NCBI GenBank assembly: GCA_907164885.2
Contig: OU015491.1
Coordinates: 119,009,431 to 119,073,430 of the forward strand
Source of the DNA: Dolomedes plantarius
Taxonomy: Eukaryota; Arthropoda; Arachnida; Araneae; Dolomedidae
Direction of reading: 5' to 3'
DNA: 64,000 bases
Under the pieces are notes generated by a model. That model worked only from the letters and a program-made list of their open reading frames with translations. It ran no database searches and was not told the DNA's origin. Shown in pieces: positions 38,358 through 51,824 of the stretch (its first letter is position 1; each line of letters begins with the position of its first letter). A program made the translations under genes and the position numbers.

Positions 38358-41300
38358 TAAGTCAAATAACAACTATAGAATGTATTATCGCATCGAATAA
38401 CAATGCATAATTCGCATGAATCCCTTCTGTTTATTCATAAGAGATTTTCTTTCGAGGCAGTGTGAAGCACCTGTCAAGTTTCGAGCTGGAAATTTACTGT
38501 GGGGTACTTAACCTCGAAATTGTCTCAGGGATATTTAATTAGATTCTTAGGATATATAAGTCAGTAATTTTTTTTTGCTCAACTTGTTCATTACATCTCT
38601 GAATCCTGATATCGGGAGTAAGAAAGCTTTATAGTCAATGAACTGGACTGTTTGTCTCATTTCTATACGAGAACAAGCTCCGGAATCGCTTTGTTCGTAC
38701 GTTCATAGAGCCTTATTCGTAAATGATTCTGCCAAAGACAATCATTTTCAAAAAATATGTAGTACTCAGTGATGATTTCCATTTTTATTGTATTTACACT
38801 AACGAGATACCAGGATAACAATGGCAATTTCACTGAATAAGCAATTAGTGTAATATATGTCCCGATATCAACCTCTCTACAGCATTGTCCTGTATTACAA
38901 CGTTGCGCAAAGTGGAGGAATTCATCTGAAAACTTATGAGGTTTCGAATTCGAAGCTATGGGATCCATAGATGGTTAAATACATTGAGAGGAGATATGTT
39001 TGTTCATGACAACCACCAAGGTCTATCGTTAACACAGCGAGGACTATAGTTCCGTCGCCTTTTATTTAATTTACTACGCACACCTGACTTTTTGTACTGT
39101 AGCTTTTCGTGGTCTTTTTAATGCAGATGCAACAATGTTTTTATGTCTTATTCTTTTATCGAGAAATATTTCGTTCAAACACCTATTGATCTCAGTCGCA
39201 TTTTCGAATTCATTATGGCATTGCACGATTTGTTCACGCGCAAAGCCTCACATATATTAACAGGCAGAACATCTTTTTCCCTTTCCGCTTTTTCGTCTGT
39301 AATCTTACACATGCTGTGAAATTTTTCCTATAATGTCTTGTCACCTTTCATCGTGCAGCTCACAGAGACTTATTTTCGCGAAAATTCAGCTTGCGAAGCA
39401 ATTTCTTTTAAAGCAGACGTTGGCAACTAGTCTTCAGCTGTGACTGACATTCACTGTTAAAAAAAAGAAAAAAAAACATTCGAGATCAATCTAAAGAAAA
39501 TGAAGTGCGAGATTTTATAAAGTATGTTTTTTTTAAAAGTCTAAATTTGAAATTAGAATTTAAAAAATAAATTTACTTGAAAGTAGATCCTATATATATA
39601 GTCATTTATATAACACATTTTTATTCTGAAGGAATGATAATATATGCTTCAATTTTCATATAAAATATTTCGATGAATTTCGAATTTTGAATCGAAATTT
39701 CTTTTGATGCAAAAATAAACAGTCCTATTATTTAAACATTTTTTTTAACTCTGTATATCGCATCTTTACTTTGCTATCATTATTTAAAACCATTTAACTG
39801 ATATACATTCTCTAATAATAAACATTTTTAATTACATATTTATAGTGCGGTATGTTTAGTCCCCTAGAAGGCCTTTAAAATCCAGCCAATCCATAATCTA
39901 AGTCATATCAATCCTTGCCTAAAAGAAAAGTCTTATGCGTCTGCTGAAAACAGATAGGAATTCAAAGAATAAAAGAAAAATCCTCCATATTCCCAGACGT
40001 AATTTTTTTGGAGTGTTATTCTTTTTTTATATCTGAAAAGAAAAGATTTCTTTTAAAAGAAAATAATATATAGTTATAGCAAAAAAAAAAATTTCTTCAC
40101 CTTAAGGTATCCGGCTGCGTTCCGCAGCCCTTTTTTTGAAAAACTGTACTTGCGAAAATTTTTATGTTATTTTTCGAAGAAATATAACACCAAAACTCGA
40201 AAATGATGAAAAAATATACATTAACTATGGAAATTTTTACAAAATTGAGGAAATTGGGTTGAAATTTAGCAAATTTTTAAATATCGGCTCGAGCGCTAAC
40301 AAAAAAAAAATTTATGCATATAGCATTAACTTTATTTTGGTCTTATGTACGTAAGTACCTTCTAAGTGTAATGACCTACAAGCAAATCGATATCTCAAAA
40401 TCTAAAAAAAATACAGGTCATTATATGCAATTACATGTAAAATTTTAGTAATTTTGCATGAATTTTTTATAAATGTAGCTATAAATCAAAAAGTTATATA
40501 CCTAGAACCAGATCTGTAGTCCATTGCATTTTTAATACTATGAAAACCATACATGAAAAATTTCATAGACATATCATGGTTAGATTTTGAGTTATCGCAA
40601 GTGTCGTTTACATTTTTGATGAAAAATAAGTTCTTCAGAAAACACGATTGAAGTTTTCAACTTGCATTGAAATTCATAGCTGTTGCTGATCTTTATATCG
40701 CACTAATTTCATTCTTAATGATCGTATCGAAAAAATAAAAGCAGATTTAGAAACATAAATTTACGATCTTTAATATAAAGGAATAGAAACAATTTCGGAA
40801 TTTTCGTCAAAATCGATATTTTAAACGTAGTTCGATACCTTAACTTCTGCAAACTTAGCTTATTCCCTATTTTTCACAAAATAAGTTATGAATTTTATAT
40901 TTATTTGTTAGGGATGAACTGCACTTAAGATTGAATATTGCACGTTAAAATGTTATTTAATTTTAAATATTTTTCTGTTTGTCAACATATTACAAGATTT
41001 GTGAACATAATACTGAAATAAGTACGAGTGATTTTTTCCAAAAATGGCTGCATTAAATAAATTCACTGACATACTCATTAAACACAAAACTTATCGCATT
41101 TAATCTGAATATTGGTTGCTTCTCTATGGAGATTTTAATATCGCTTTATTTTCCTTTGAAAAATGCTGTTTTATGTCAGTATTAAAAAAAGAAAAATAAT
41201 AATATACATTCAGTTTTATTGCACTCAAGCGTAAAAGCAATTCGTTAAAGTTTTGTGAAAACGCCAGCTATAACGCAAAAGCAAAGAGAAAATTAAACTT

Positions 41301-43643
41301 ATTTTCACATAAATTTTTATATGAAAATAAATTCAGTTTTATAGGTTCATAAAAATGCATTTATTTTCGCATAAAGATGCAACTTAAATAATGTACTAAG
41401 ACATAATTCGATCATGAAACGGAAAATGAAAGTGTGAGATGTTTTTCACAAAGGCGTGATAGTCATGGGGCTGACTGTTATAAAAATAACGTAGTGAAAA
41501 CAATTTTTGTGAAAATTATAATAGTTATAATAAATTCATTTTGTAGAATCTTTCTTAGACTATAACTTACATCTTCTGTTTCTCGACGCAATAGCAGTGA
41601 ATTTGCATATTCTTATTTTATTCCCTAAAAGTATAATACCAGCTACATTGAAAGGAGCGACTGACATGTGTCGCAACACTCCCCTAATGCGATGTTTTGT
41701 ATGCAAGAAAGGCAAAACATCGACAGACATTTTTCCCCTGAGCATAAGAGATTGCTCTGCGAATGACTCTTTCTTTCCGGTCTTTGTGACTCGATATTTT
41801 TCAGAAACGCGTTTTTTCAAAATATGTTCACGTCATTCGTGGAGAAAATTTCACCGTCGCGTCACTTAAAGGTGTATTTCTCTTGAAAGATGCCATTACA
41901 CCAAAAGTTAAAGCACAGATTTCGTATCAAATACAGCACAAAGCTACAGTAGACAACATCTCTAAGAGGGAGATCGACCGACTCAAATGTAAGATAAAAT
42001 CACGCCGAGTCACTCTGTATTAATTTATTTTTAACAATGATGTCACATGTCTCTTACACATTTTGGGAAAATATAGATTTAAGAAATTTTTTCGGTTGCC
42101 AACCAATAAATTTGGCAGAGAATTCGGTCGCCTAGTCACCAATGTCAAGAAAAAATGTTCAAAAATTTCTCAAAACTATATGAAGTATGCCGTGCATAAA
42201 AAATTTTCAAAAATATTTTTTTTAAATGTCTAAAAATATATCTATTCTTATTTTGCAACGGTGATGGTGAATTGCTTCGTTGCTTTGAAAAAATTCTCTT
42301 ATGTAATTGAAAACACAACATCAAACAAGATTGTCGTAAAGTTTCATATATCAATAAAAGGTAAGAAACCATATTATGGAAAAGAAATAGAGACCCTTAC
42401 TATGATTTCTTAACATAGGTATGTTACCAAAGTTCCAATCATTAACACTTCTTGCATTATGGAATCTAATAATAACATTATATCTTTGACAAACTTTCTA
42501 CCGTAATCTTTGAGATAAGCTTTAGTAGCATGGACTGAATTTTGTGACATAATTTCAAAAAAAAAAAATAATAATAATAATTAGTAGTTTGAGTACATGA
42601 GAAAAAAGAACCCAGAAGTTCACCCGAAGTTCACCCGACCAGAAGTTCACCCGAAGTTGAACCTCAATAAAAAATTATGTTTATCTAGGTTTAAGAGGTT
42701 TTCTAGGTTTGTGTTTATTTAAGGCTCAGCACCCTACAACTAACGAAATTTCGTAAAAATTTCGATTTTCAGATTTTTATCTTATCACATACAACATATT
42801 TTCGATTATATTCTCATAACAATTCAGACTGATACTGCATATGAAACTGCAGTTATGGATAATTTAACAAACATATGTTAACATCTTTACCCTTGAAATG
42901 CCATACCCACCTCTTTATTCACAAAAGTCTCTCGGTCAATTTCTTGCTGCATTTCCCCCTTGATTGACTCAATGTTTTTGAAAATAAGCAGACAAGAAGA
43001 GGAATTATTTCTGCATTAAGTTTCCCTGTATTTGTAACTGATAACGTTATTTATTTATTTAAATTGGAAGCAACCGTTTTACTTGTTGCTCTTTGTATCA
43101 AATTTCTGCTTTTTGTGATTAAAACTGTCTTTTTAAAAACAATATTACATTTTATTTTGTATTTAAACGTGCCACTTATACTATTTATTATTATAACTGA
43201 TAAATATGCATTGAAAATCTAATAAATCTGCAAAAGCTTTACATGTGAACAAAACACGCTGGTATGGTAAGAAAATTGTACAAGAATTGGAATGTCAATT
43301 AAAAATGACTTTCAGATATGATATGAGGAAAGATTGTTCAATGATATTCTAGTTAAAAACAAACTGAAATCCTTATTGTCATAGCAATTATTATTTTTGG
43401 GGTGAGGATTAAGGGGTTTCGTTAATGTGTTATGATGAGGAAACATAGTTATCTATTTAAAAATAATAGCAAAAAACAGATAGTGCATAAATACCACTAA
43501 ACATGCAAAAATTTCAAGATGCTCATTATTTCAGGCAAACCGAATTTGAGCGGAGTCTTGTCAAGACAATATTCAAGCCGTAAGCTAATAAGATAACGTC
43601 TGGGAAAATTGTAATAAATTGAAAATTGTAACTTCCTATTTGG
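38358..43643. other. Non-coding stretch
   Basis: No conserved domain was recognised in 5.3 kb. A short perfect hairpin GGCTGCGTTCCGCAGCC followed by a T run lies at 40112-40135. 41560-41869 is open on both strands for 85-90 codons (minus and plus) but has no family I know. A small direct repeat of AGAAGTTCACCCGA occurs near 42612-42655. Confidence 0.45.
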
Positions 43644-44691
43644 TACAGGGTGGCCATAAAGAAACTTTGCCAATATATGGACCTCTAGCGGCTGTTCCGT
43701 TCAACCGATCAAGATGAGATTTCAGATATAGTTATTCAGAGGTATGAGCTCGGCATTCTGAGAACAGCAACCAAGTGGCGCTCACGGTTACGGTTATAGG
43801 TACAGATACTCGAAATTTTCAAACGGCAAAACCCACTTTTTCCCATCGCAAAATGCTCAAGGCATGCGAAAACCCTAAAAGAGCGTTGGAACGGTACGTG
43901 TATCACAAAATACGGACGCGTTATGCACGCACAAAAAACAGCTCTGCGAACGGCGTACAAAAACGATATATGGATTTCTAGCGGCCGTTCCGTTCAATGT
44001 ATCGATATGAGATTTCAGATATAGTTATTCAGATGTATGAGCTTGGGATTGTGAGAAAAGCAACACAGTGATCCTCACGGTTACGGTTATAGGCATAGAA
44101 ACTCAAAATTTTCAAATAGCAACGCCCACTTTTTCCCGTCGCAAAATGCTCAGAGCATCCGAAAACCCTAAAAAGGGTTGGCACGGTACGTGTATCACAA
44201 AAACCGGACGCGTTATGCAAACACAAAAAAAAACAGCTCTGCGAATGGCTAACAAAAACACGATCAGAGAGCTTTTTATCGGTTTTCTACGCTGATTATC
44301 TGGAGAACGACGTTCTGTGATTGGTTTCTAGTCTCTGTCATATGCAAATTTCCCATGTGTGCCCCGATCGTGTCTTTGATGGGCGTTCGCAGAGCTGCTT
44401 TTATGTGCGTGCATAACGCGTCCGTTTTTTGTGATACACGTACCGTTCCAACGTTTTTAGGATTTTCGCATGCGCTGAGCATTTTGGGACGGGAAAAAGT
44501 TGGCGTTGCCATTTGAAAATTTCGAGTTTCTATACCTATAACAGTAACCGTGAGCGTCACTGTATTGCCGTTCTCAGAATCCCGAGCACATAACTCTGAA
44601 TATCTATATTTTAAATCTCCTCTCCATAGGTTCAACGGAACGGCCACTAGAGGTCCATATATCGGCAAAGTTTCTTTATGACCACCCGGTA
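43644..44691. mobile_element. Foldback/long-TIR element with one arm partly duplicated
   Basis: The left end TACAGGGTGGCCATAAAGAA and the reverse-complemented right end TACCGGGTGGTCATAAAGAA are the tips of about 300 bp inverted arms (43644-43970 and about 44360-44691). Between them lies a second, direct copy of the left arm minus its tip (43972-44255), starting at the internal TGGATTTCTAGCGGCCGTTC. The order is thus arm, partial arm, spacer, inverted arm. The arms are GC-richer than the flanks. There is no transposase, and the family is unknown. Confidence 0.75.
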
Positions 44692-44713
44692 TTAATATTT
44701 ATATCACTGCCAT

Positions 44714-44716
<3 letters not shown>

Positions 44717-44781
<65 letters not shown>

Positions 44782-44782
44782 A
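44717..44782. repeat. (TA)n then (TG)n microsatellite
   Basis: A TA run of about 44 bp is followed by TG units. Confidence 0.97.
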
Positions 44783-44794
44783 TGTATATTTATA

Positions 44795-45390
44795 TGAAAC
44801 GATAACTTTCATAACCATTAAAGGAAACGCCTATTCAAAATTCTTTTATATTATCGCAATATGAAAACTCCCCTCATCTTGGATTCGACCTGGGATTATC
44901 CCAAAATCACCTATTAGCTTTTCCCCTAATTCAAGTACGGATAGCTTTACATAACGCTTATATAACGAGACATGTTCTAGAAGCCTGGGGAGATCATCAA
45001 CCGATATGACGTGCTAAAGTCAGGTATCCTAAATTGACCAATTAGGAGTTCAATACACCAGTACTCTGGGAGTGAATCTAGGTCTTTCGTGCCCATCTGT
45101 GTTCTGCTCTTTTTCCTACAATCATGTCGTAAATTTGCTGTGCGTTTTATTCTTCTATGTGCTGTTCCAACAGCCCCAGGATATTTTTCACGCATGTTAG
45201 TCCTTTGCTAAGTATGTAGTGTATAGATAATGAAGTATATCTAATCATCGAAATACTGTGAAATAAAGAGACGTTAAGCCAGTAACCGTGATGTTTGTAT
45301 TTTTTGCCTGGATTTTCTTCCAATGCCTTTCCCAGCCACTCTCCTTTGCCTGTCTCCCCAACAACTCAGCTTCGACTTGACCCCGATCCG
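44795..45390 (+). repeat. ~596 bp direct repeat, copy 1 (possible LTR)
   Basis: From TGAAACGATAACTTTC to GATCCG it matches 48809-49406 in the same orientation at high identity. It contains AATAAA near 45262 in its 3' half, followed by GT-rich sequence, as in LTRs. It lacks a CA end, so LTR status is uncertain. Confidence 0.6.
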
Positions 45391-48300
45391 TTAACATTAC
45401 ATAAAGTCGGCGACGGATTTTTACTCCGCTCCGTGAAGATCTCAAGGGATGTCCAGGCCATAGGTTTCGCTTTTCCCGGAGGGATGACGTCAGCGGAGAC
45501 GCTCCAGTGTGTGCCACGTCACTATTACAGAGCTCAACGGAGGGGACTTCGTCACCAACTGTGCAAGTGCAAGAAAAGAGATATGTGGGTTTTCGACTCC
45601 AGTGTAACAAGATTTTTCCTCTTCGTTTTCATGTGTGCGCGTGTTATAAAATGTTTGGTGAAAGTTTTCTACAATTGTGCCTAGATCTGTTCAGCAGAAA
45701 AATGCTGTCTTCCATAAAGGTAATACATATCAGCAAAAATTCATCTCGATGAATCTGAGTGTTGTGCAGTGCAGTTTTTGTGATCCGTGCCAATCAAGGA
45801 TTATGTGTGGGATGTTCGATTCCGACGTGTGTGTCAACATGATGTTAAAATGGAAGAAGAAAAAGAAATATCGCGACTTCACCATTACATCTAGATCATT
45901 CGAGGAGACTTTTGGACATTCGCGTTTTGGGCATCCGACAGGACGTTTTCGCGTGTAAATATTAAAAAACGGGAATATTTTGAAAATAAAATTCATTTTC
46001 TAATCTTGATTTATAAAATAATAAAAGTAAATTAAAACTTACAAAGGTAAGTATATTAGACAAAATTTAGCTATGATAAAATAATTATGTGTTGAATATT
46101 TTATACTTTAAGATCTAGTTTGCTATTTTGGTACATTTGGATGATCTCATTTAGTGTGTAATTTTGTTCCAATGAGTGATTTTTAATATTTTCAGATTAT
46201 TATTGATTTTTAATGTGTTATAAGATTTTAAATGTTATTAAAAATTGAGAAAAATATTAAAATTTAGTATATAATGTTGTTAGATGGACAAGTGAAAAAT
46301 AATATTTAGTGTCAATTCCAGTGATTTAAGGCTTTTCATTTTTGTTTTGTGTTCTTGTGGTACTATTTATTGCAACGAATGGGACGTTGGCTACCAATAA
46401 GAACTGAGAGTGTGTTAATTAAATACTGAGACATTTTTACTATAAATTCAAAGATGAAAGATTTGATTGAACTTTAAAACAAAATTCTCTCAGATACCAT
46501 AAATTTATTTAGTGTATTTTTGAAATGCTTTTGATATTCTTATTTTTTAAAGAAAATTTTGGTATTTTTGAATTTTGATGGGCCTTAGTTATTTAAAGTT
46601 TGATGATTTTTGTATCCGGATACTCTCGAATTCAACATAGTCTCTACCTTCAAGATAAAATCAGGCCATCCATTCAAAATAAAACCAAGTAAATAAATTG
46701 AAATTCCTTGACATGTGCTTTAAACTTGATCCTGTGTTTTCTACTACGACTTTTTATATTTTAGACTCTGTATTTACCCTTAATTACCCTACCATTACCT
46801 GAATGTGCACTCTTCTAACTGAATATAGAAAGTATTAAGAAATTAATGAACCCGAATTAAGTCAGAACCAGTTTCCTCCAATAACATACCATCAACTAAC
46901 TATAATATAATTCCAAATGATTCTGTTGAACCCAGAACTCAAATTATAATAATTCGAAATGATTCAGTTAGACCCAGAATACAATTTATAATATAATTCC
47001 CAAGTGATGCTGTTAGACCCAGAGCACAAAACCACCTACGACCAACCCAACCCAATGCTAGCTCAGTTAGCCTGAATTTAGTGTGTTTTCGCAGGACCTC
47101 TGTGGAGCCAAAATTGTCACACCGCAGACTGTCAATATTGAAAACATGTGCTACGTTCATTGCTACATAAGTGTAAACCCATTTTTTCCAAAGGTAAAAA
47201 TGATGATGTTGATTGTTATTGGTTGAATTGAAAGTTTAAGACAATTTTGAAAGTATTATTTTTAAACCTGCCATTTCCCTAATTAATTGAAATGTTTATT
47301 GCCATTTTACCTTCATTTAGTTTGTTTACTGAGTTAAACTGTATATTTACAATTTTCTTATAATTTTTTTCATGGTGCATTTTAAAAGTCAGTATAAGTA
47401 TGCCTACAAAAATATTTACCCAAATTTCAAAAATTACATTTTTTCGCATAATGAAGCCTAACCCCATTTTTGACAGACTTTTGATTATCATGCCCATGCT
47501 CCAACAATAGTGATTAAATGCAATTCAGACAACCTGTCCTCTTAATTTGAGTTAGAAATCCAAAATGTAAACAAAAAAATTATAGTAAGAATTGACTATC
47601 CACCTGACAATTTTGAATTATATCCTGAATAATGACAAACCTTATGAACCTAGAGATCCATTTCCTTTTTGATATTATTTTTTTGATGCCTAACACCCTT
47701 GACTTCACTTTTAGGTGATTAAACTTTGCGTGTCGTCCAAATAAATTAAATAAATTTACAAAAAACCCTATCTTGTTAAAACTTCTTCTTAGAAACCAAT
47801 TATGTGTAAAATTTCTAGATCTCATGGGTGAAACAACCGAATATGACAACTCTACTTCTTTCATCTTTCTTAAATTCTCTCCTTCTTGAAGACTCTGTAA
47901 TATCACCCACCTCTATCTTCGTTTTTTGGAAGTCATCCCAGCTGCCTATTAACCTTTTAAAAAATCCTTTTCACACTTCAGTCACTCAAGGTGCTGAATA
48001 AAATAAATGCTGAGACTTGTAATGAGAAAGACAGACCGTGGGCTGACCGCTCCTTGCCCTCCCAATTCTTATTAATACTTCCACAGGCATGGCAAACGCC
48101 CGATTTTCCTGTTTCCCCATCTTTATCCTAAACAAGATGTTGTTTTGGCTGTCATGCCCTGGGGGAGAATAATGGTTTTCCACAGTACGGCCATTTAGCT
48201 TTCCTTCATTTTGTCACAATACAATATGAGGAAGGAAACCCACTTTTCCGCAGACAACTACACACCCCTCACTCCTTAGTAGTAAAGTTATGAAAGAATT

Positions 48301-48808
48301 TGAACCTAAGTCAGTTGTGGGTTACTCACACACAAACACAAACACCTTTACAAAAACGAATGTTGTGATATATTATGTTCCTTAATAAAATGTTAATTTT
48401 TACATTCCATTTTAAGTGTATATTAAATTTTGTGTGAATATTGAAGTGTTACCATGGCCATCCTGAAATGATAATTTGAGTCATATCATTTTATTTTGTG
48501 AAATGCTCTATACTTTTGTGTTGTCCCTGTAAACCTCCACTTAAGTGTACAGCGAGGACTATGCAAGGGAGGCTGAAACATTTTACATTGCTCCTATTTT
48601 TGTGCTATGTTGTGATTTAAAATTGTAAGGTATAGTTATTTGTGATGTTTGAATGACTTGAGCGGACACACAAGGATGATATTTAAGCAAAATTTTAAAT
48701 TTTAATTTCCTGAACCAAAATTTTACTGTCATACGCGGTTTTCACCTGATGGAGAGCCTTGCTGCGGGAGCCGGCCCCTCTCGCAAGTCTTTTCCGGAGG
48801 GCGGAAAT
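45391..48808. other. Interval between the 600 bp direct repeats
   Basis: If the repeats are LTRs, this 3.4 kb would be the internal region, but no gag, RT or integrase motif is visible. The first 550 bp are GC-richer and open in several frames without a recognised domain. The stretch 46903-47040 is three copies of a ~46 bp unit. The rest is AT-rich and featureless. It could equally be host DNA between two separate insertions of the same repeat. Confidence 0.4.
46903..47040. repeat. Minisatellite, ~46 bp unit x3
   Basis: Each unit contains ATAATTC, then AGTGAT/AATGATT, CTGTTRGACCCAGA and an A/C-rich end. Three adjacent imperfect copies. Confidence 0.65.
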
Positions 48809-49406
48809 TGAAACGATAACTTTCATAACCATTAAAGGAAACGCCTATTCAAAATTCTTTTTTTTACCGCAATATGAAAATTCCCCTCATCTTGAATTCG
48901 ACCTGGTATTAACCCAAAGTCACCTATTAGTTTTTCCCCTAAGCCACGTGCGATTAGCCTTACATAACACTTATATAACAAGACATATTCTAGAAGCCTG
49001 TCGAGATCATCATCCGATATGACGTGCTAAAGTCAGGTGTCCTAAATTGACCAATTAGGAGTAAAATGCACCCGTACTCCGGGCGTGAATCTAGATCTTT
49101 CGCGTCCTTCTGTGCTCTACTCTTTTTCCAACAAACATGTCGTAAATTCGCTGCGGGTTTTATTCTTCTATGTGCTGTTCCGACATCCCCAGGACGATAT
49201 TTTTCATGCATGTTAATCCTATACAAAGTATGCAGTGTATAGATAATGAAGTATATCTAATCATCGAAATACTGTGAAATAAAGAGACGTTAAGCCAGTA
49301 ACAGTGATGTCTGTATTATTCGCCTGGATTTTCTTCCTACGCCTTTACCAGCCACTCTCCATTGCCTGTCTCCCCAACAACTCAGCTACGACTTGACCTG
49401 GATCCG
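48809..49406 (+). repeat. ~598 bp direct repeat, copy 2 (possible LTR)
   Basis: The second copy of the 44795-45390 sequence. It is immediately preceded by a purine-rich GGAGGGCGGAAAT, which would suit a polypurine tract if this were a 3' LTR. Identity with copy 1 is about 90% by eye. Confidence 0.6.
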
Positions 49407-51404
49407 AAATACTTTGAAGTTACAAACCTTTCGAGCTTCGCCCCGTCAAGGATATTACATATCTATATGTTTGTGTGTGTATTGGAAGTACTAAGAGAAT
49501 CAACATTTCCAAGGAAAAGGAAATGCTTCTTTCTCAGCAATGCTTCATCTTTATCTCAGCAATGATTTATTTGAAATGTTTATGAATCGTGAGTTATAAT
49601 ACCCTCCATTTCCTGGTAATATAACACCGATCTCTGAAAGTCATATTTGTTAGTCTATTTCACGGAATATGTGGCTTCACAGAGTGTGCATTAAAATGAA
49701 TAGAGCACTATGGATGGTCCATTAGAAGCGCATAATGATTATCATTTGATGCAGCTGTCTTAAAAGTCTTTCTGCAATTTTCTATGAAAAATGTTGGTTT
49801 AGAAAGAGGAAATTCGCGGCAAGGAAGTTATTGAAATGAATTTTTAGCCTCTCTGTGGCGAAAGAAAGGATGTAGCCGTACTGTAACTCATTTGTAAAAT
49901 AATTATAAAAAAATCTAGAAAATTAGCAAAGAACAAAACTTGAATACCCGTTAAAATTCGTGGACACCTTTTAATCATAGTCAGTAAAATCCAAGGGCAC
50001 CAACCTAGTCCGGCGGATCAAATCCTTGTATACGCGTCTCGCTAACAACTAACAGATTTTGCCAATTCCTCCATCAGACAGCAAAGGTCTTTACTTGGGG
50101 TGTCACTCACAACTAGAGCCACATTTTTATAAAGAATTTCTAAACCGTTTTGAATACATTTAACAAACAAAGGCAAAAACAATAAAAAAGTGTCTTCTCG
50201 TAACAAAAAGAAAATATTAGAGCACAATAATGCAATACAAAAGAAAAGACGTAAGTAGAAGCAAACAAAACTTCCCAGGGGACCGGGCGGAAGTCATGTC
50301 AATTCAATGCGTGCTTTGCTTATTTTGAAAAGAAGCAATATACGTTACCTTACTGTTTTAACATACGTAATATTTTATTTTCATATTCAATGCGAGGGAT
50401 TGCTTTTTTTCTGTGTTATAGTTATCATATCTGAGGTTTCATTTATATAAAATGATGTGTCAGTGGAATAAGATCTCTCTTTGTTAAAGTATACTGAAAC
50501 TACTTTAAATGGGAAATCATTTAATCAATCGAAAAATCTTGAAATTTTTTTTTAAAGTTATATTAGAAGAATTTTATCATTATGAGGGTTTATAATCTGC
50601 CTATTCAGCAGGGTCATTTATTTTCCAGCTTAACGTGTAATATCACCGATTAAATTCGCTTTCGGTCCTTCGTATCCTTTTAAAAACCTCAGAAAATTTT
50701 TACATCTTATCAAAAAAAATTGCTTTTGCCTGATGTGCAAAAAAAATGTAATTTAAAAAGGATTAAATGATAATAATAATAATTTTGTTCCTTCTCCTGT
50801 ATTTTGTTACTAAATGCAAATGTTTGATATTCATATTCAAACATTTGTTTATAAAAATTAAAATTATTGTTACTTGCTATAATCAATTTTTTATTTTAAA
50901 TGACATAAGTTGTTATAAATCATTTTTTAATTCCAACTGTTCTCTGAAGGAATTACATAACTGTACATAACTATTATTATATAACTATTCTTTTAATCAT
51001 TGATTCTATTTGGGAAACAAATACTTTGCACATACAAGTAATATATACAGCGCAAACTTAAAGAATAACAGAACATTTCATTTTATCTTGTATGTGCTTT
51101 TTATCGTATAAATGTGTTTATCTCGTAATGAAAATACTGAAGAATATGATATCATAAATTTTAATTAAAAATGGAGCAATGTTAGGCATTTCATACAATG
51201 CACTACTAAATTTATTATTTAAGTATTAGAAAAAGATTGCGAAATTTGTCTCAAGCAACCAAAAAAGTACTACTGAAAAAGAAGCGTCTTTATGAAAGGG
51301 GAGCCAAATTAAATTGCCACCCTGCTAAAATCTTTTAGACATCATTGATAAATATTTTTGTATTTTTATTACTAAGAGCACCTCAAACTTAAATGAGCTA
51401 CTTC
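49407..51404. other. Non-coding, probably intronic
   Basis: Nothing recognisable. Given the + strand exon at 51656, this is likely intron sequence of the guanylate cyclase gene, but no upstream exon could be identified. Confidence 0.4.
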
Positions 51405-51406
51405 TA

Positions 51407-51480
<74 letters not shown>

Positions 51481-51486
51481 TATATA
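51405..51486. repeat. (TA)n microsatellite
   Basis: A TA run of about 36 units, with a final CATATA interruption, lies 170 bp upstream of the guanylate cyclase exon. Confidence 0.97.
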
Positions 51487-51655
51487 ATTATTTATTCATA
51501 TATGTGTGTGTATGTGTATGCATGAATCTGTATTTATTTCTGAAATTAGCATGCTCTTATTTCATTTTTAGGATTACTTTATCACCTTTATAGCTGAAAG
51601 AAACCCATCAAAGTTCAAATTTATTCTCACCTTCTTTCTTTCTTTTCTATTTTAG

Positions 51656-51824
51656 AAATTGTTGACAGCGTGAAGAATTCACAGATATCGCCCTTCAGGC
51701 CATACCTAGAAAAAGATTCCTGTGATGAAGAAGTCATACATATGATTAAAAAGTGTTGGACTGAAGATCCGACAGAAAGACCGGATTTTCAAGCACTCAA
51801 ATCCATAATTAGAAGGCTTAACAA
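51656..51824 (+). CDS. Receptor guanylate cyclase, kinase-homology domain exon
   Basis: A polypyrimidine tract and TTTTAG precede 51656, and AA|GTAATT follows 51824, so this is a 169 bp internal exon. It starts in phase 1 (a previous codon ending in AA gives the E of EIV) and ends in phase 2. It encodes IVDSVKNSQISPFRPYLEKD, then DEEVIHMIKKCWTEDPTERP and DFQALKSIIRRLNK. The CWTEDPTERPDF block is kinase subdomain XI in the form used by the kinase-homology domain of single-pass membrane guanylate cyclases (natriuretic-peptide-receptor-like), where PFRP and a final RLNK precede the dimerisation helix. In that family the pseudokinase regulates the intracellular cyclase that makes cGMP. Neighbouring exons were not found. 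The following intron seems to hold the piggyBac element and other insertions. A true protein kinase is the alternative, but EIVDxVKN and FRPxL favour the cyclase. Confidence 0.8.

Noticed and set aside
41560..41869. Overlapping 86- and 90-codon frames on opposite strands
   Set aside because: No recognised motif, no splice context, and mutual antisense openness is common by chance. Mentioned only in the stretch description.
45245..45684. Open frames of 121 and 129 codons at the end of the 600 bp repeat
   Set aside because: They overlap each other on opposite strands, run into the repeat, and show no gag or other domain.
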